This document shows, in pieces, positions 35,715 through 44,874 of a stretch of 64,000 bases of DNA. The stretch covers positions 1-64,000 of the forward strand of contig NZ_JAGMUO010000048.1 in the NCBI RefSeq assembly GCF_019049325.1. Reading direction: 5' to 3'. This DNA comes from Streptomyces sp. AC512_CC834 (GTDB taxonomy: Bacteria; Actinomycetota; Actinomycetes; Streptomycetales; Streptomycetaceae). Within the stretch, counting starts at the first letter, position 1, and every line of letters begins with the position of its first letter. The notes beneath the pieces are model-generated. The model was not told the origin of the DNA and searched no databases. It saw only the letters and a list, made by a program, of their open reading frames with translations. Position numbers and translations under genes: made by a program.

Positions 35715-36496
35715 GCGGCTTCCTTCGGGGCGGTGAGGGTGCGGCGCAGACGGACGACGGCCGCGTTGTACGGCTCGGGCGTCTCCCAGTACATGGAGTG
35801 CGGGGCGCCGGGGACGATCTCCAGGTGTGAGCCGGTCAGCAGTTCGTGGGCGCGGGTGACGGTCCCGACGCTCAGTACGGCGTCCTTCTCGCCGGCGAGG
35901 AAGGCGACCTTGACGCCACAGGCCCGGATCTCCTCCAGGGAGGGGCCGTTGGTGTCGAGGTTGCGCAGGTCCTGCATCTTGGCGACGTTGAAGGTGCCCA
36001 TCTGCTGGAACAGGAAGGTGAGGTCGGCTCGTTCGGTCTGGAAGCGCTTGGTCAGCAGGCGGTCGAGGACGGGGAGCCGGACGGCCTCGGCGCGGTCGGC
36101 GGCGGCCAGTTCCGTCAGTTCGGGGTGGCTGATGCCGCCGAGGGAGTGGCCGAGGACGACCGCACTCACGCGCTCGGGTCGCAGCAGCCCGGCGCGCAGG
36201 GCGGCGACGGAGCCGATGGACTGGCCGACCAGCATGACGTCGGTGAGGTCCTCGGCCTCCAGGACCGCGACCACGTCGCCGGGGAAGTCCTGACCGTCGA
36301 ACTCGGGCATGGAGCTGTCGGACCGGCCGAAGCCCCGCAGGTCGACGGTGACGACGGTGAACTCGTCGCGCAGGGCGGCGACCTGCTGCCACCAGGCGGC
36401 GTGGTGGCCGCCGCTGCCGTGCACGAAGAGGATCGCCGGGCCGCTGCCGTGGCGCTCGTAGTAGAGGGAGGTGCCGTCGGAGTCGGCGTAGGACAT
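35711..36496 (-). CDS. Alpha/beta hydrolase
   Basis: A 261-residue alpha/beta hydrolase. The oxyanion HGSGG near residue 27 and the nucleophile elbow GQSIGS near residue 92 are visible. The late histidine is in GAPHSMYW near 240 and the acid near 215 (AGEKDAV). Placed beside an extradiol dioxygenase, a FAH-family enzyme and an aldehyde dehydrogenase, it could cleave a ring-fission product, as meta-cleavage hydrolases do. The gene sits 26 bases downstream of a VOC gene. Confidence 0.86.
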   Translation of the reverse strand: MSYADSDGTSLYYERHGSGPAILFVHGSGGHHAAWWQQVAALRDEFTVVTVDLRGFGRSDSSMPEFDGQDFPGDVVAVLEAEDLTDVMLVGQSIGSVAALRAGLLRPERVSAVVLGHSLGGISHPELTELAAADRAEAVRLPVLDRLLTKRFQTERADLTFLFQQMGTFNVAKMQDLRNLDTNGPSLEEIRACGVKVAFLAGEKDAVLSVGTVTRAHELLTGSHLEIVPGAPHSMYWETPEPYNAAVVRLRRTLTAPKEAA

Positions 36497-36522
36497 GGGA
36501 GGTAACTCCTCGACGGGCTAGG

Positions 36523-36894
36523 TCAGTTGGGGCGCTTGGCGTGGTGAACGAGTTCGATCATGGTGTGGTCGGGGTCGTGGATGTAGCAGAACCTGGACTG
36601 GTTCTCGGGGCGCTGGATGGGCCTGGTGTGCCGGATGCCCAGCTCCCCCAGGTGCGCGAGGAAGTCGTCCCAGTCGTCGACCTCGACGGCGAAGTGGTAG
36701 GGCGCCATGCGCTCCATCTCCTCGACCGGTGTGAAGTGCAGGTCGAAGTTGCCCCGGGTCATCAGCACCACGCGGGTGTTGGACTTGGGCATGATCCGCT
36801 TCATTCCGAAGACCTTGGTGTACCAGGCGGCGGTCCGGTCGGGGTCGGTGGTGGGGAAGTTGACGTGGTGGATGTAGCGGGGTTCCGCGCTCAT
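36523..36894 (-). CDS. VOC family protein
   Basis: A 123-residue single vicinal-oxygen-chelate unit with metal-ligand candidates in YIHHVNF, APYHFAVEV and HTMIELVHH. It is too short for a standard two-domain extradiol dioxygenase and could be a dioxygenase homologue with paired modules, an isomerase or a glyoxalase-type enzyme. The ATG overlaps the stop of the FAH-family gene (ATGA), so it is co-expressed with it. Confidence 0.82.
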   Translation of the reverse strand: MSAEPRYIHHVNFPTTDPDRTAAWYTKVFGMKRIMPKSNTRVVLMTRGNFDLHFTPVEEMERMAPYHFAVEVDDWDDFLAHLGELGIRHTRPIQRPENQSRFCYIHDPDHTMIELVHHAKRPN

Positions 36895-37670
36895 GACTGA
36901 TTCCCTTCCAGGAGTACGGGGTTGGACAGCACGCCGATGCCGCCGATCTCGACGTCCACGGTGTCGCCGGGCTCGAGGTGGCAGGTGGATTCGGCGCCCA
37001 TCCACAGCACGTCGCCGGGGCTCATGGTGAGGTGCTTGGTGATCTCGACGATGTAGTCGTAGGGGTCGAAGACCATGTCGCCGGTCGGGAACTCGGCCCG
37101 CTCGACGCCGTTGACGCGGAGCGTGGTCGTCTGTGCGAGGGCGTCGACGTCGGTCTCGATCCAGGGGCCCATCGGTTTGAAGGTGTCGCTGTTCTTGCTG
37201 CGCCAGAAGGTGCGGTCCGTGTGCTGCCAGGTGCGGGCACTGATGTCGTTGCCGATGGTCCAGCCGAAGACGCCCTCGCGGGCCTCGTCGTGGCTTGCGT
37301 GGCGCAGGGTGCGTCCGATGACGGCGACGAGTTCGGGTTCGGCCTCGAAGCGGCCGGTGACCTCGGCCGGTTTGACGATCGGCGCGCGGTGGCCGGTGAG
37401 GGCGTTGTTGGCGCGGTAGCCGACCTCGGGGCGCTCGGGGGTGCGGGCTCCCGCGTGGGCGATGTGCCGCGGGTAGTTCATGCCGACCGCGTAGAAGACC
37501 GGCGGCACGACGGGCGGCAGCCACCGCGCCTCGGCGCGCGGCACCGCACCGATGACGTCGTGGCCGGCGGCGGCCTCTTCGAGAGGGGAGCCGGACAGGA
37601 GTTGGACGTCCTGCTCCCCCACGCGGCCCCAGAGGGCCCGCCCGCCGACCGAGACGCGCGCGTACCTCAT
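36891..37670 (-). CDS. Fumarylacetoacetate hydrolase (FAH) family protein
   Basis: A 259-residue FAH-fold protein. The N-terminal cap is short. The metal site is seen in FEAEPELVAVIGR, then GWTIGNDISARTWQ, and TGDMVFDPYDYIVEI and GPWIETDVDAL later. FAH members hydrolyse or hydrate oxo-acids in aromatic breakdown, for example fumarylpyruvate or 2-oxopent-4-enoate intermediates. Here it is probably a hydrolase or hydratase for the ring-fission product. It overlaps both the aldehyde dehydrogenase and the VOC gene by four bases. Confidence 0.87.
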   Translation of the reverse strand: MRYARVSVGGRALWGRVGEQDVQLLSGSPLEEAAAGHDVIGAVPRAEARWLPPVVPPVFYAVGMNYPRHIAHAGARTPERPEVGYRANNALTGHRAPIVKPAEVTGRFEAEPELVAVIGRTLRHASHDEAREGVFGWTIGNDISARTWQHTDRTFWRSKNSDTFKPMGPWIETDVDALAQTTTLRVNGVERAEFPTGDMVFDPYDYIVEITKHLTMSPGDVLWMGAESTCHLEPGDTVDVEIGGIGVLSNPVLLEGNQS

Positions 37671-39115
37671 GGCGCCAGCAGGTGCGAGACGCGCTTGGTG
37701 ACCAGGTAGGCGTCCAGGGCCTCGGGGCCGCCCTCACGGCCGTAGCCGCTGTCCTTGACGCCGCCGGAGGGGGCCTCGTGGACGGAGCCGCCGCAGTGGT
37801 TGATCGAGAGGATGCCGGCCTCCAGTGCGCCGGAGAGCCGCTCGGCGGTCGCGGCGGAGTCGGTGAAGCCGTAGGCGGCCAGTCCGTAGGGCAGCGAGTT
37901 CGCGAGGGCGAGCGCGTCGTCGAGGTCGCGGAAGGGCAGGATCGGTGCGAGCGGTCCGAACGGCTCCTCGGACAGCAGCTCCGCGTCGTCCGGTACGTCG
38001 GTGAGGACGGTCGGCGCGAAGAAGTAGCCGGGGCGGTCGGGCCGCTCGCCGCCGGTGAGGATCCTGGCGCCGCGGGCGACGGCGTCGGCGGTGAGGCGCT
38101 CCATGGCCTTGAGGCGGCGTTCGTTGGCGAGCGGGCCCATGGTGGTGCCGTCCGCCAGTCCGTCGCCGACGACGACCGCCTCGGCGGCCTTGACGAACTC
38201 GGCGGTGAACTCCGCCACGATCGACTCGTGGACGAGGAAGCGGCTCGGCGAGGTGCACACCTGCCCGGCGTTGGCCCACTTGGCCCGGGCCGCGCTGCGG
38301 GCCGCCGTCACGGGGTCGGCGTCCGCGCAGACGATCACCGGCGCGTGGCCGCCCAGTTCCATCAGCGAGGGCTTCATGACCTCGCCGGCACGGGCCGCGA
38401 GGAGCCTGCCGACCGGGACGGAGCCGGTGAAGGCGATCAGCCGGACGGCCGGGGAGGAGATCAGGTGCTCGGAGACCTCGGCGGGTTCTCCGAAGACGAG
38501 ATTGAGGACGCCGGGCGGCAGACCCGCGTCGGCGTAGCAGCGGACCAGTTCCATCGCCGTGGCCGGGGTCTCCTCGGAGGCCTTGATGACCAGGGAGCAG
38601 CCGGCCGAGAGCGCCGAGGAGATCTTGCGGTTGGGGCCGCCCACGGGGAAGTTCCACGGGACGAACGCGGCGACCGGGCCGATGGGCTCACGCCGGACGG
38701 TCAGCACGGTGCCGGGGGCGGAGGGGATGATGCGGCCGTAGGCGCGGCGGGCGTCGTCGGCGTGCCAGCGCAGGGTCTCGGCGGTGCGGCGGGCCTCGCC
38801 GGTGGACTCGCGAAGCGGCTTGCCCTGCTCGCGGGTCATGACACGGCCGATCTCGGGGGCGCGCTCGGCGATCAGGTCGGCCGCGGCGTGCAGGACGCGG
38901 GTGCGCTCGGCGACGGGCGTGGCACGCCACGCCTTGAAGCCCTCCGTGGCGGCGTCGAGCGCGCGGTCCAGGTCGGCGGGGGTGGCCAGGGGTACGTCCC
39001 CAATCACCTCCTCGGTGGCCGGGTCGACGACGGGGGCGGTGTTGCCGGTGCCGCCCCGGCACCACTGGCCCGCGATGTACATGCGGACGGCGGGGTGGCC
39101 GTGATCGGTGGTCAT
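37667..39115 (-). CDS. NAD(P)-dependent aldehyde dehydrogenase (succinate-semialdehyde type)
   Basis: A 482-residue aldehyde dehydrogenase. Cofactor binding is at FVPWNFPVG; the catalytic Glu lies in MELGGHAPVIV and the Cys in WANAGQVCTSPSR. The C-terminal region (SGGVKDSGYGREGGPEALDAYL) resembles succinate-semialdehyde and hydroxymuconic-semialdehyde dehydrogenases, which fits oxidation of a ring-cleavage semialdehyde. It overlaps the FAH-family gene by ATGA and lies 73 bases downstream of the extradiol dioxygenase gene. Confidence 0.88.
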   Translation of the reverse strand: MTTDHGHPAVRMYIAGQWCRGGTGNTAPVVDPATEEVIGDVPLATPADLDRALDAATEGFKAWRATPVAERTRVLHAAADLIAERAPEIGRVMTREQGKPLRESTGEARRTAETLRWHADDARRAYGRIIPSAPGTVLTVRREPIGPVAAFVPWNFPVGGPNRKISSALSAGCSLVIKASEETPATAMELVRCYADAGLPPGVLNLVFGEPAEVSEHLISSPAVRLIAFTGSVPVGRLLAARAGEVMKPSLMELGGHAPVIVCADADPVTAARSAARAKWANAGQVCTSPSRFLVHESIVAEFTAEFVKAAEAVVVGDGLADGTTMGPLANERRLKAMERLTADAVARGARILTGGERPDRPGYFFAPTVLTDVPDDAELLSEEPFGPLAPILPFRDLDDALALANSLPYGLAAYGFTDSAATAERLSGALEAGILSINHCGGSVHEAPSGGVKDSGYGREGGPEALDAYLVTKRVSHLLAP

Positions 39116-39188
39116 GGGTGTGTGCCCTCTCAGGCGTCGGAACGAGGGTCAGTCAGGACGAGAGTTGGTACGTGGGTCGGGACGAGGT

Positions 39189-40109
39189 TCAGGACGAGGC
39201 GGGGGCGTCCTGGTCGCGGTTGGTGCGCAGGGCCCAGATGTGGTGCGGCGGGGTCGTCTCGTGGACGCGGGTCTCGTAGGTGTCGTCGACCCGGTCCATG
39301 TCGGCGGCGTACTCGACGCGCCCGCCGCAGGGGGCGTGCAGGAAGCGGAAGACGTTGGAGCCGATGGTGTGGCGGCCGAGTCTGCGGGCCTCCCGCCAGC
39401 CCCGCTCGATCATGAAGTTGCCGCCCTCGACCACGTCGTCGAAGCCGGGGACCTCGTACGCGATGTGGTTGACGCCCACCTTGTCGGGGCGGTGGCACAG
39501 CAGCATGGTGTGCTGGTCGTCGTCGCCGGGGGCCTGCATGAAGACGCCCATGGGCTCGACCACGTCGGTGGGCCGGAAGCCGAGGCGGTCGGTGTAGAAG
39601 GCGACGGCCTCCTCCTTGCCGTCCTTGGCGATGTTGAGGGCGACGTGGCACATGCGCAGGGGGTGGGCGCGGGTGAGCGGGTCCAGGGGGCGGTTCCAGC
39701 GGTGGACGCTGCCCAGGGTGTTGGCGGGGCGGGGTGCGACGGCGGGATCCTTCGGCCGGGCGAGGGTGAGGCCGACGCCGAAGCCGCTGTGGTCGACGGT
39801 GTGGTGGACGCCGTCGGCGCTCTCGCGGACCTCGCGGTCACGGCCGGCCGCGGCCACCAGGCGGCCCAGTTCCCCGGCGGTGTCGACGCCCCAGACGACC
39901 TCCCGCAGGGTGGGTCCGCTCTCCACGGGGGGCGGCAGCCGCGGGCCGGGGGTGGTGTCGAGGTGGAGGGTCTGTCCGGTACGCGTCTCGAACACGGCGT
40001 GTTCGTCGGTCCGCTCCACCAGGAAAAGGCCGAAGTCCTCGAAGAACCGCACGCAGGTGTCGAGGTCGTCGATGCCGTAGGTGACCGATTCGATTCTCTG
40101 GATTCCCAT
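39189..40109 (-). CDS. VOC-type extradiol dioxygenase
   Basis: A 306-residue two-domain vicinal-oxygen-chelate protein of the type I extradiol dioxygenase size. The C-terminal domain carries the three metal ligands expected for an active enzyme: His in MCHVALNI, His in VNHIAYEV and Glu in RVEYAADMD. It should cleave a catechol-type ring using Fe(II) or Mn(II). First gene of the minus-strand run after the LysR regulator gene. The stop is embedded in imperfect copies of CCTCGTCCTGA continuing downstream to 39135. Candidate operator upstream at 40188-40206. Confidence 0.84.
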   Translation of the reverse strand: MGIQRIESVTYGIDDLDTCVRFFEDFGLFLVERTDEHAVFETRTGQTLHLDTTPGPRLPPPVESGPTLREVVWGVDTAGELGRLVAAAGRDREVRESADGVHHTVDHSGFGVGLTLARPKDPAVAPRPANTLGSVHRWNRPLDPLTRAHPLRMCHVALNIAKDGKEEAVAFYTDRLGFRPTDVVEPMGVFMQAPGDDDQHTMLLCHRPDKVGVNHIAYEVPGFDDVVEGGNFMIERGWREARRLGRHTIGSNVFRFLHAPCGGRVEYAADMDRVDDTYETRVHETTPPHHIWALRTNRDQDAPASS

Positions 40110-40187
40110 GGATTCCTCGTTTCCGTCTCGCCCGGCGAGCGTAGGTTTACGGGGGTGGGCGCCTCAATGGGGTCGGGCGCCCGGGGT

Positions 40188-40206
40188 TCGCAATCGTTTC
40201 TTGCGC
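40188..40206. promoter_or_regulatory. LysR-type operator candidate upstream of extradiol dioxygenase
   Basis: TCGCAATCGTTTCTTGCGC shares 14 of 19 positions with the perfect inverted repeat at 30897-30915 and has the same spacing between its CGCAA and TTGCG arms. It sits between the LysR gene and its likely target operon. Confidence 0.45.
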
Positions 40207-40215
40207 CGTCGTCCC

Positions 40216-40269
40216 GTACTCGGGCTGCTCGTACTGCTCGGGCTGCTCGGGCTGCTCGGGCTGCTCGGG
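40216..40269. repeat. 9-bp CTGCTCGGG tandem repeat after LysR stop codon
   Basis: Six 9-bp units, four of them perfect CTGCTCGGG, run up to the stop codon of the LysR gene (TGA at 40271-40273, minus strand). On the minus strand the unit is CCCGAGCAG, identical to the unit that builds the Pro-Glu-Gln repeat at 46210-46308. Confidence 0.9.
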
Positions 40270-40270
40270 C

Positions 40271-41182
40271 TCAGGAGCGGATGCCGGGAATGGGATTCCG
40301 GGCGAACCAGCCGGCGAGGAAGTCCAGGAAGACGCTGACCTTGCGCGGAGTGTCCCGGCCGGGGCCGTAGATCGCGTACAGGGGCCGGTCCGGCACCGCC
40401 AACTCCGGCAGCAGCACCTGGAGGGCGCCGGAGACCAGGTCGTCGTAGGCCGGGCGCTGGGGCAGCAGGGCGATGCCCCGGCCGTGTACGGCGGCCTTCT
40501 GCAGGGCGATGTAGGAGTTCGACGAGAAGGCGATGTTGCGGATCTTGTGCAGGGTGCTCGCGTGTCCGTGGCCGATCCGCCACACCGGGTCGTTGACGTG
40601 CACCAGGCAGTCGTGGGCGGCGAGGTCGTTGGGGTGGGAGAGCGAACCGTGCTGCTTGATGTACTCCTCCGCCGCGCACAGGACGAACGGCAGGGAGGAG
40701 ATCTTCTTCAGCCGGACGCTGGAGTCGCGCAGGTCGCGGGTATGGAAGGCGACGTCGAATCCGCTGTCCAGGAAATCGTAGGTACGGTCCGACATTCCCC
40801 CCAGTTCGAAGCGGATCTGGATTTTCGGGTGGGCGGCGGAAAACGCGGCGATGGCGTCGCCGAGATCCAGGCTGCCTATCCATTTGGGGCAGATGACGCT
40901 GAGGGTGCCTTCGGCACGGTCGTGGAGCTGGGCTATGCCGGCGTCCTCGGCCTCGATCTCGTCCAGGATGCGGGCGGCGAATTCCGCGTAGCGCTGTCCC
41001 GGTTCGGTCAGGCTCACCGAGCGGGCGGTGCGGTTCACCAGCCGGACACCCACCTGGCGTTCCAGTTCGGCGACGTGCCGGGAGACCAGGGAGCCCGAAG
41101 AGCCGAGCTTCTTTGCGGCGCCGCTGAAGCTGCCGACCTGGGCGACGGTGACGAAGCTGTGCATGAGGAGCAGGCGGTCCAT
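40271..41182 (-). CDS. LysR-family transcriptional regulator
   Basis: A 303-residue LysR-type regulator. The winged HTH is at residues 5-60 (LMHSFVTVAQVGSFSGAAKKLGSSGSLVSRHVAELE). The substrate-binding domain follows from about residue 90. It likely activates the catabolic operon on either side on binding a pathway intermediate. Candidate operators with CGCAA-N9-TTGCG geometry lie at 40188 and 30897, upstream of two minus-strand operons, and weakly at 33726. Confidence 0.87.
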   Translation of the reverse strand: MDRLLLMHSFVTVAQVGSFSGAAKKLGSSGSLVSRHVAELERQVGVRLVNRTARSVSLTEPGQRYAEFAARILDEIEAEDAGIAQLHDRAEGTLSVICPKWIGSLDLGDAIAAFSAAHPKIQIRFELGGMSDRTYDFLDSGFDVAFHTRDLRDSSVRLKKISSLPFVLCAAEEYIKQHGSLSHPNDLAAHDCLVHVNDPVWRIGHGHASTLHKIRNIAFSSNSYIALQKAAVHGRGIALLPQRPAYDDLVSGALQVLLPELAVPDRPLYAIYGPGRDTPRKVSVFLDFLAGWFARNPIPGIRS

Positions 41183-41285
41183 GTTCTTCCTCCGAAGGCC
41201 GCTCCCCGCCCCGACCGGCGGCGGGGGCGGGGAGCAAGAGCCGGCTCAGACACGATGAGTCGGGCGCCGGTTCCCGGTGGGGGCC

Positions 41286-42266
41286 CTACTTCGGGCAGTA
41301 CTGGGGAGCCTCGCTCAGGTTTTCCTTGGTGACCAAGACAAGAGGAATGTCAGAGATCTTGTCAACACCTTGTTTGTCATCACCTTGCTGCTGGTCGAGC
41401 AGCGAGACCGTGCTCTTGACCGCGGTCCGCCCGATGGTCGCCGCCGAGTTCGCGACGGTGGCGGACAGACGGCCGTCCTTCAGAGCGGCGACGCCCTCCT
41501 CGGTGCCGTTGACGGACACGATCTTGACGTCCTTGGCGCCGGCGGCGTCGAAGGCCTTGCGGACGGAGAAGGCCATCTCCTCGTTGGCGACGAAGGCGTA
41601 GTCCAGGTCGGGATGGGACTGGATCATGTTCTCGGCGACGGCCTGGGCCTTGGCGGGGTTGAACATGCCGGGCTGGTTGGCGACCACCTTCGCGGTCTTC
41701 GGCAGGGCGTCCTCGAAGCCGCCGACCAACAGGTCGGAGGCGGCACCCGGGGCGCCGGCCACGATACCGACCCTCACGTCCTTCCCGGCCGCGTCCTTGG
41801 AGATCCACTCGGCGTCCATCGCGCCGACCTTCTTGAGGTCGACCACGGCGGCACCGAGCACGTCGGCCATGTCGGAGGTGGCCACGGAGGTCAGGTAGAT
41901 GGGGATGCCCGCGTTCTTGGCCTTGGTTATGTCGCCCTCCAGCGCGTCGACGTTCACGGTCTGGACGATCAGGGCGTCCACGTTCCGGGCGATCATGTCC
42001 TCGATGTTGGACAGTTCGGTGCCGGCGTCCTGCTTGGAGTTGGCCGAGTAGACCTTGGCGTCCTGGGCCTCGGCCTCCTGCTCGACCGCGCGGAGCAGAC
42101 AGGTGTGGAAGTGGGTGTTGGAGCCGTTGACGAACCCGAGGGAGACCGAGCCGTCGGCGGCGCCCCCGCTGTCGTTCCCGGAGCCGCAGCCGGCCAGGAC
42201 CAGGGCGGCGACGCCGGCGAGCGAGGCCGCGGCGGCGCGGCGACGGGAGGGGGCGATGGGCATCAT
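41286..42266 (-). CDS. ABC transporter substrate-binding lipoprotein (ribose type)
   Basis: 326 residues from the ATG at 42266, with GGAAAGG upstream; an in-frame ATG follows at 42263. The lipoprotein signal peptide has lipobox LVLAGC, so it is membrane-anchored outside the cell. The mature part is a periplasmic-binding-protein-type-1 fold, like ribose or galactose binders (DMIARNVDALIVQTVNVDALEGDI, then GIPIYLTSVA). The ligand is unknown. It follows the permease gene by 77 bases, in the same direction. Confidence 0.88.
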   Translation of the reverse strand: MMPIAPSRRRAAAASLAGVAALVLAGCGSGNDSGGAADGSVSLGFVNGSNTHFHTCLLRAVEQEAEAQDAKVYSANSKQDAGTELSNIEDMIARNVDALIVQTVNVDALEGDITKAKNAGIPIYLTSVATSDMADVLGAAVVDLKKVGAMDAEWISKDAAGKDVRVGIVAGAPGAASDLLVGGFEDALPKTAKVVANQPGMFNPAKAQAVAENMIQSHPDLDYAFVANEEMAFSVRKAFDAAGAKDVKIVSVNGTEEGVAALKDGRLSATVANSAATIGRTAVKSTVSLLDQQQGDDKQGVDKISDIPLVLVTKENLSEAPQYCPK

Positions 42267-42343
42267 GGGGTCGGGCCTTTCCTGCATCGTGGGAGAGAGG
42301 GGTCGGGCGTGGCTAGGGGGTGTCGTCGACCGAATGACGCCCT

Positions 42344-43366
42344 CTAATGGCCCGGCGAGGATCTGCGCTGGATCTCGTTGATGATCGCCGCGACCAGCAG
42401 GACGCCGCCGGTGACGACGAGTTGGTAGTTGCTGTTGACCTGGAGCAGGTTCAGGGCGTTGGCGACCACGCCGAGCAGGACGACGCCGAACACCGTGCCG
42501 ACGACGGTGCCGTGGCCGCCGGCGAGTGAGGTGCCGCCGATGACCACGGCGGCGACGGCGGTCAACTGGGTCTGCAGGCCTGCGGTGTTGGGCGCGGCGG
42601 CGCCGAGCCGGGAGAGCAGCATGAGGCCGGCGAGGCCCGCCAGCACACCGGCGAGCGCGTACAGGGCGAGCTTGCGTCCGTTGACGTTGATGCCGCTGAG
42701 CAGGGCGACGTGCTCGTTGCCGCCCATGGCGTAGGCGTCGCGGCCGAAGGTGGTGAAGCGCATGGTGACGCCGGTCAGCGCCAGGACCAGTACCGCGACG
42801 ACGGTCAGGTACGGCACGCCCACGATCTCGTCGTTGCCGAGCGAGGACATCTTGTCGCCGATGGTGACGCTCATGCCGTCCAGGACCAGCAGGGCGACGC
42901 CGTCGAGGAGCATCGCCGAGGCCAGCGTGGCGACGAACGGCGCGACCCGGGTGTACGTCACCACCAGCCCGTTGACCAGCCCGATCAGCGTGGCCAGCGC
43001 CAGGCATACGATCACGACCACGGGCGTGGACCAGCCGCCGTCGATCAACTGGGCGCCCGCGCACAGGGTGACGGCCGCGTTGCTGCCCATGGAGAAGTCC
43101 ATGCCGCCCGAGGTCATCAGCAGGGTCAGTCCGGCTGCGATGACGGCGTTCACGCTGACCTGGCGCAGCACGTTGAGCAGGTTCTGCGAGGAGGTGAAGG
43201 CGTCGGCCTGGACGGCGGTGAACACGCACACCAGGATCAGGACGACGACCAGTCCGCCGTGCGGGACGTGCAGCAGCCCGCGGGCCCCGGACCGGGAGGG
43301 GTCACGGCGGCGCGGGGGTGGGGCGGCCGCGAGGTCCGGGGAGGCGGAGGGGGTTTTGAGGCTCAC
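42344..43366 (-). CDS. ABC transporter permease (ribose/sugar type)
   Basis: 340 residues from the GTG at 43366. Eight to ten membrane segments follow a cytoplasmic N-terminus. The family motif GGMDFSMGSN is near residue 90 and the EAA-like segment AYAMGGNEHVALLSGINV near 215. It should form the channel with the ATPase encoded upstream. The GTG overlaps the stop of the ATPase gene (GTGA), so it is translationally coupled. Confidence 0.88.
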   Translation of the reverse strand: MSLKTPSASPDLAAAPPPRRRDPSRSGARGLLHVPHGGLVVVLILVCVFTAVQADAFTSSQNLLNVLRQVSVNAVIAAGLTLLMTSGGMDFSMGSNAAVTLCAGAQLIDGGWSTPVVVIVCLALATLIGLVNGLVVTYTRVAPFVATLASAMLLDGVALLVLDGMSVTIGDKMSSLGNDEIVGVPYLTVVAVLVLALTGVTMRFTTFGRDAYAMGGNEHVALLSGINVNGRKLALYALAGVLAGLAGLMLLSRLGAAAPNTAGLQTQLTAVAAVVIGGTSLAGGHGTVVGTVFGVVLLGVVANALNLLQVNSNYQLVVTGGVLLVAAIINEIQRRSSPGH

Positions 43367-44874
43367 TGGGGTTGACCTCCGAGTGCCGTCGCGACCAGCT
43401 CGTCGCGGGTGATGGTGGTGATGTCGTGTTCGGCGACCGTGCGGCCCGCGCTCACGACGACGACCCGGTCGGCCAGCCGCATGACCTCCTCGGCGGAGGA
43501 GGAGGCGAGCAGGACGGCGACACCGCGTGCGGCGAGGTCGTCGACGAGGGTGTGGATGTCGGCCATGGCGGCGACGTCCACGCCATTGGTGGGGTCCTCC
43601 AGGAAGCAGGCCACCGGCTCGGTCTCCAGCCACTTGCCGAGCAGGACCTTCTGCTGGTTGCCGCCGGACAGGGAGCCGACCGGCGGGTTGCCGCTGAGGG
43701 CGACGACCCCGTAGGTGTCGCGCACGGGGGCCGCGCGGCGGGCGAGGTCGGTGGTGCGGTGCAGCCTGCGCCGGGCGAAACGGTCGCCGGCCAGCATCAG
43801 GTTCTCGTCCACTGTCATGCTCTGGACCAGGCCGAGCGAGCGGCGGTCCCCGGTGACGCAGCGCAGTCCGCCGGCGAGCGCGGCCGAGACGCGACCCGGG
43901 GGCACGGGCCGGCCGTCGACGCGGACCTCGCCGGCGTCGGGCCGCCGCCGTCCGGAGAGCAGGTCGAAGAGCCGGGACTGCGCGTCGCCCGCGGGGCCGA
44001 GGACGGCGACGATCTCGCCCTTGCGCACCTCGACGGTGAAGTCGCGGATGGCGTGGCCGTGGCTGAGTCCGCGGACGGCGAGTCCGTGTTCGTCCCGGTG
44101 CGCGGGGCGCCGGGGTCGCCGCGAGACGACGTCCCGGCCGACCATGTCGCGGACCAGTGCGGCGGGATCGGTCTCCGTGGCCGGGGCGCTGCGCACGAGG
44201 CCGCCGTCGCGCAGCACGGTGACCCGGTCGGCGAGGGACATGACCTCGTCGATGTAGTGGGAGATGTAGACGACGGCGACGCCCTCGTCGCGCAGTCTGC
44301 GCACCAGGGCGCGGACCTGTCCGGCGTCCCGGGCGCTGAGGCAGGCGGTCGGCTCGTCCAGGATCAGCACCTTGCCGCCGCGCCTGACCTCCCGCGCCAC
44401 CTCGACCATGGTCTGCTCGGCGACGGTGAGCGAGCCCGCGATCCGGTCGACGTCGATGCCGATGCCGAGACCGGACAGGGCCGTGCCGGCCCGGGCCCGC
44501 ACGGCCTTCCAGTCGACGGTGCCCAGGCGCCGGGTCGGCAGGTCGCCCAGCATGATGTTCTCGGCGACGGTGAGGCCCATCGCCAGTTCGCGGCGCTGCG
44601 GGACCGAGGAGATGCCGAGCCTGCGGGCCTTGCGCACGTTCAGCCCGGTGTGCCGGTGACCGTCCACCTCGACGGTGCCGCCGTCGGGCTGATGTACGCC
44701 GCACAGCACCTGCACGAGGGTGGACTTGCCTGCGCCGTTCATGCCCATGAGGGCGTGGATCTCACCGGGGTGCAGGTCGAGGTCGACGCCTTTGAGGGCG
44801 GCCGCTCCGCCGAAGCTCTTGGTGACGCCCCGTACGCGGACGACGGCGTCGGCCGTCGTGGCGGGCGAGGTCAC
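43363..44874 (-). CDS. ABC transporter ATP-binding protein, two NBDs (MglA/RbsA type)
   Basis: 503 residues from the GTG at 44874. The first nucleotide-binding domain has Walker A GMNGAGKST near residue 41 and Walker B VLILDEPTACLS. The second has a degenerate Walker A (GPAGDAQSR), a normal signature GSLSGGNQQKV and Walker B FLEDPTNGVDV. This asymmetry is usual in the sugar-importer family. It energises the adjacent permease. The GTG overlaps the end of the carboxymuconolactone-decarboxylase-like gene. Confidence 0.9.
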   Translation of the reverse strand: MTSPATTADAVVRVRGVTKSFGGAAALKGVDLDLHPGEIHALMGMNGAGKSTLVQVLCGVHQPDGGTVEVDGHRHTGLNVRKARRLGISSVPQRRELAMGLTVAENIMLGDLPTRRLGTVDWKAVRARAGTALSGLGIGIDVDRIAGSLTVAEQTMVEVAREVRRGGKVLILDEPTACLSARDAGQVRALVRRLRDEGVAVVYISHYIDEVMSLADRVTVLRDGGLVRSAPATETDPAALVRDMVGRDVVSRRPRRPAHRDEHGLAVRGLSHGHAIRDFTVEVRKGEIVAVLGPAGDAQSRLFDLLSGRRRPDAGEVRVDGRPVPPGRVSAALAGGLRCVTGDRRSLGLVQSMTVDENLMLAGDRFARRRLHRTTDLARRAAPVRDTYGVVALSGNPPVGSLSGGNQQKVLLGKWLETEPVACFLEDPTNGVDVAAMADIHTLVDDLAARGVAVLLASSSAEEVMRLADRVVVVSAGRTVAEHDITTITRDELVATALGGQPQ

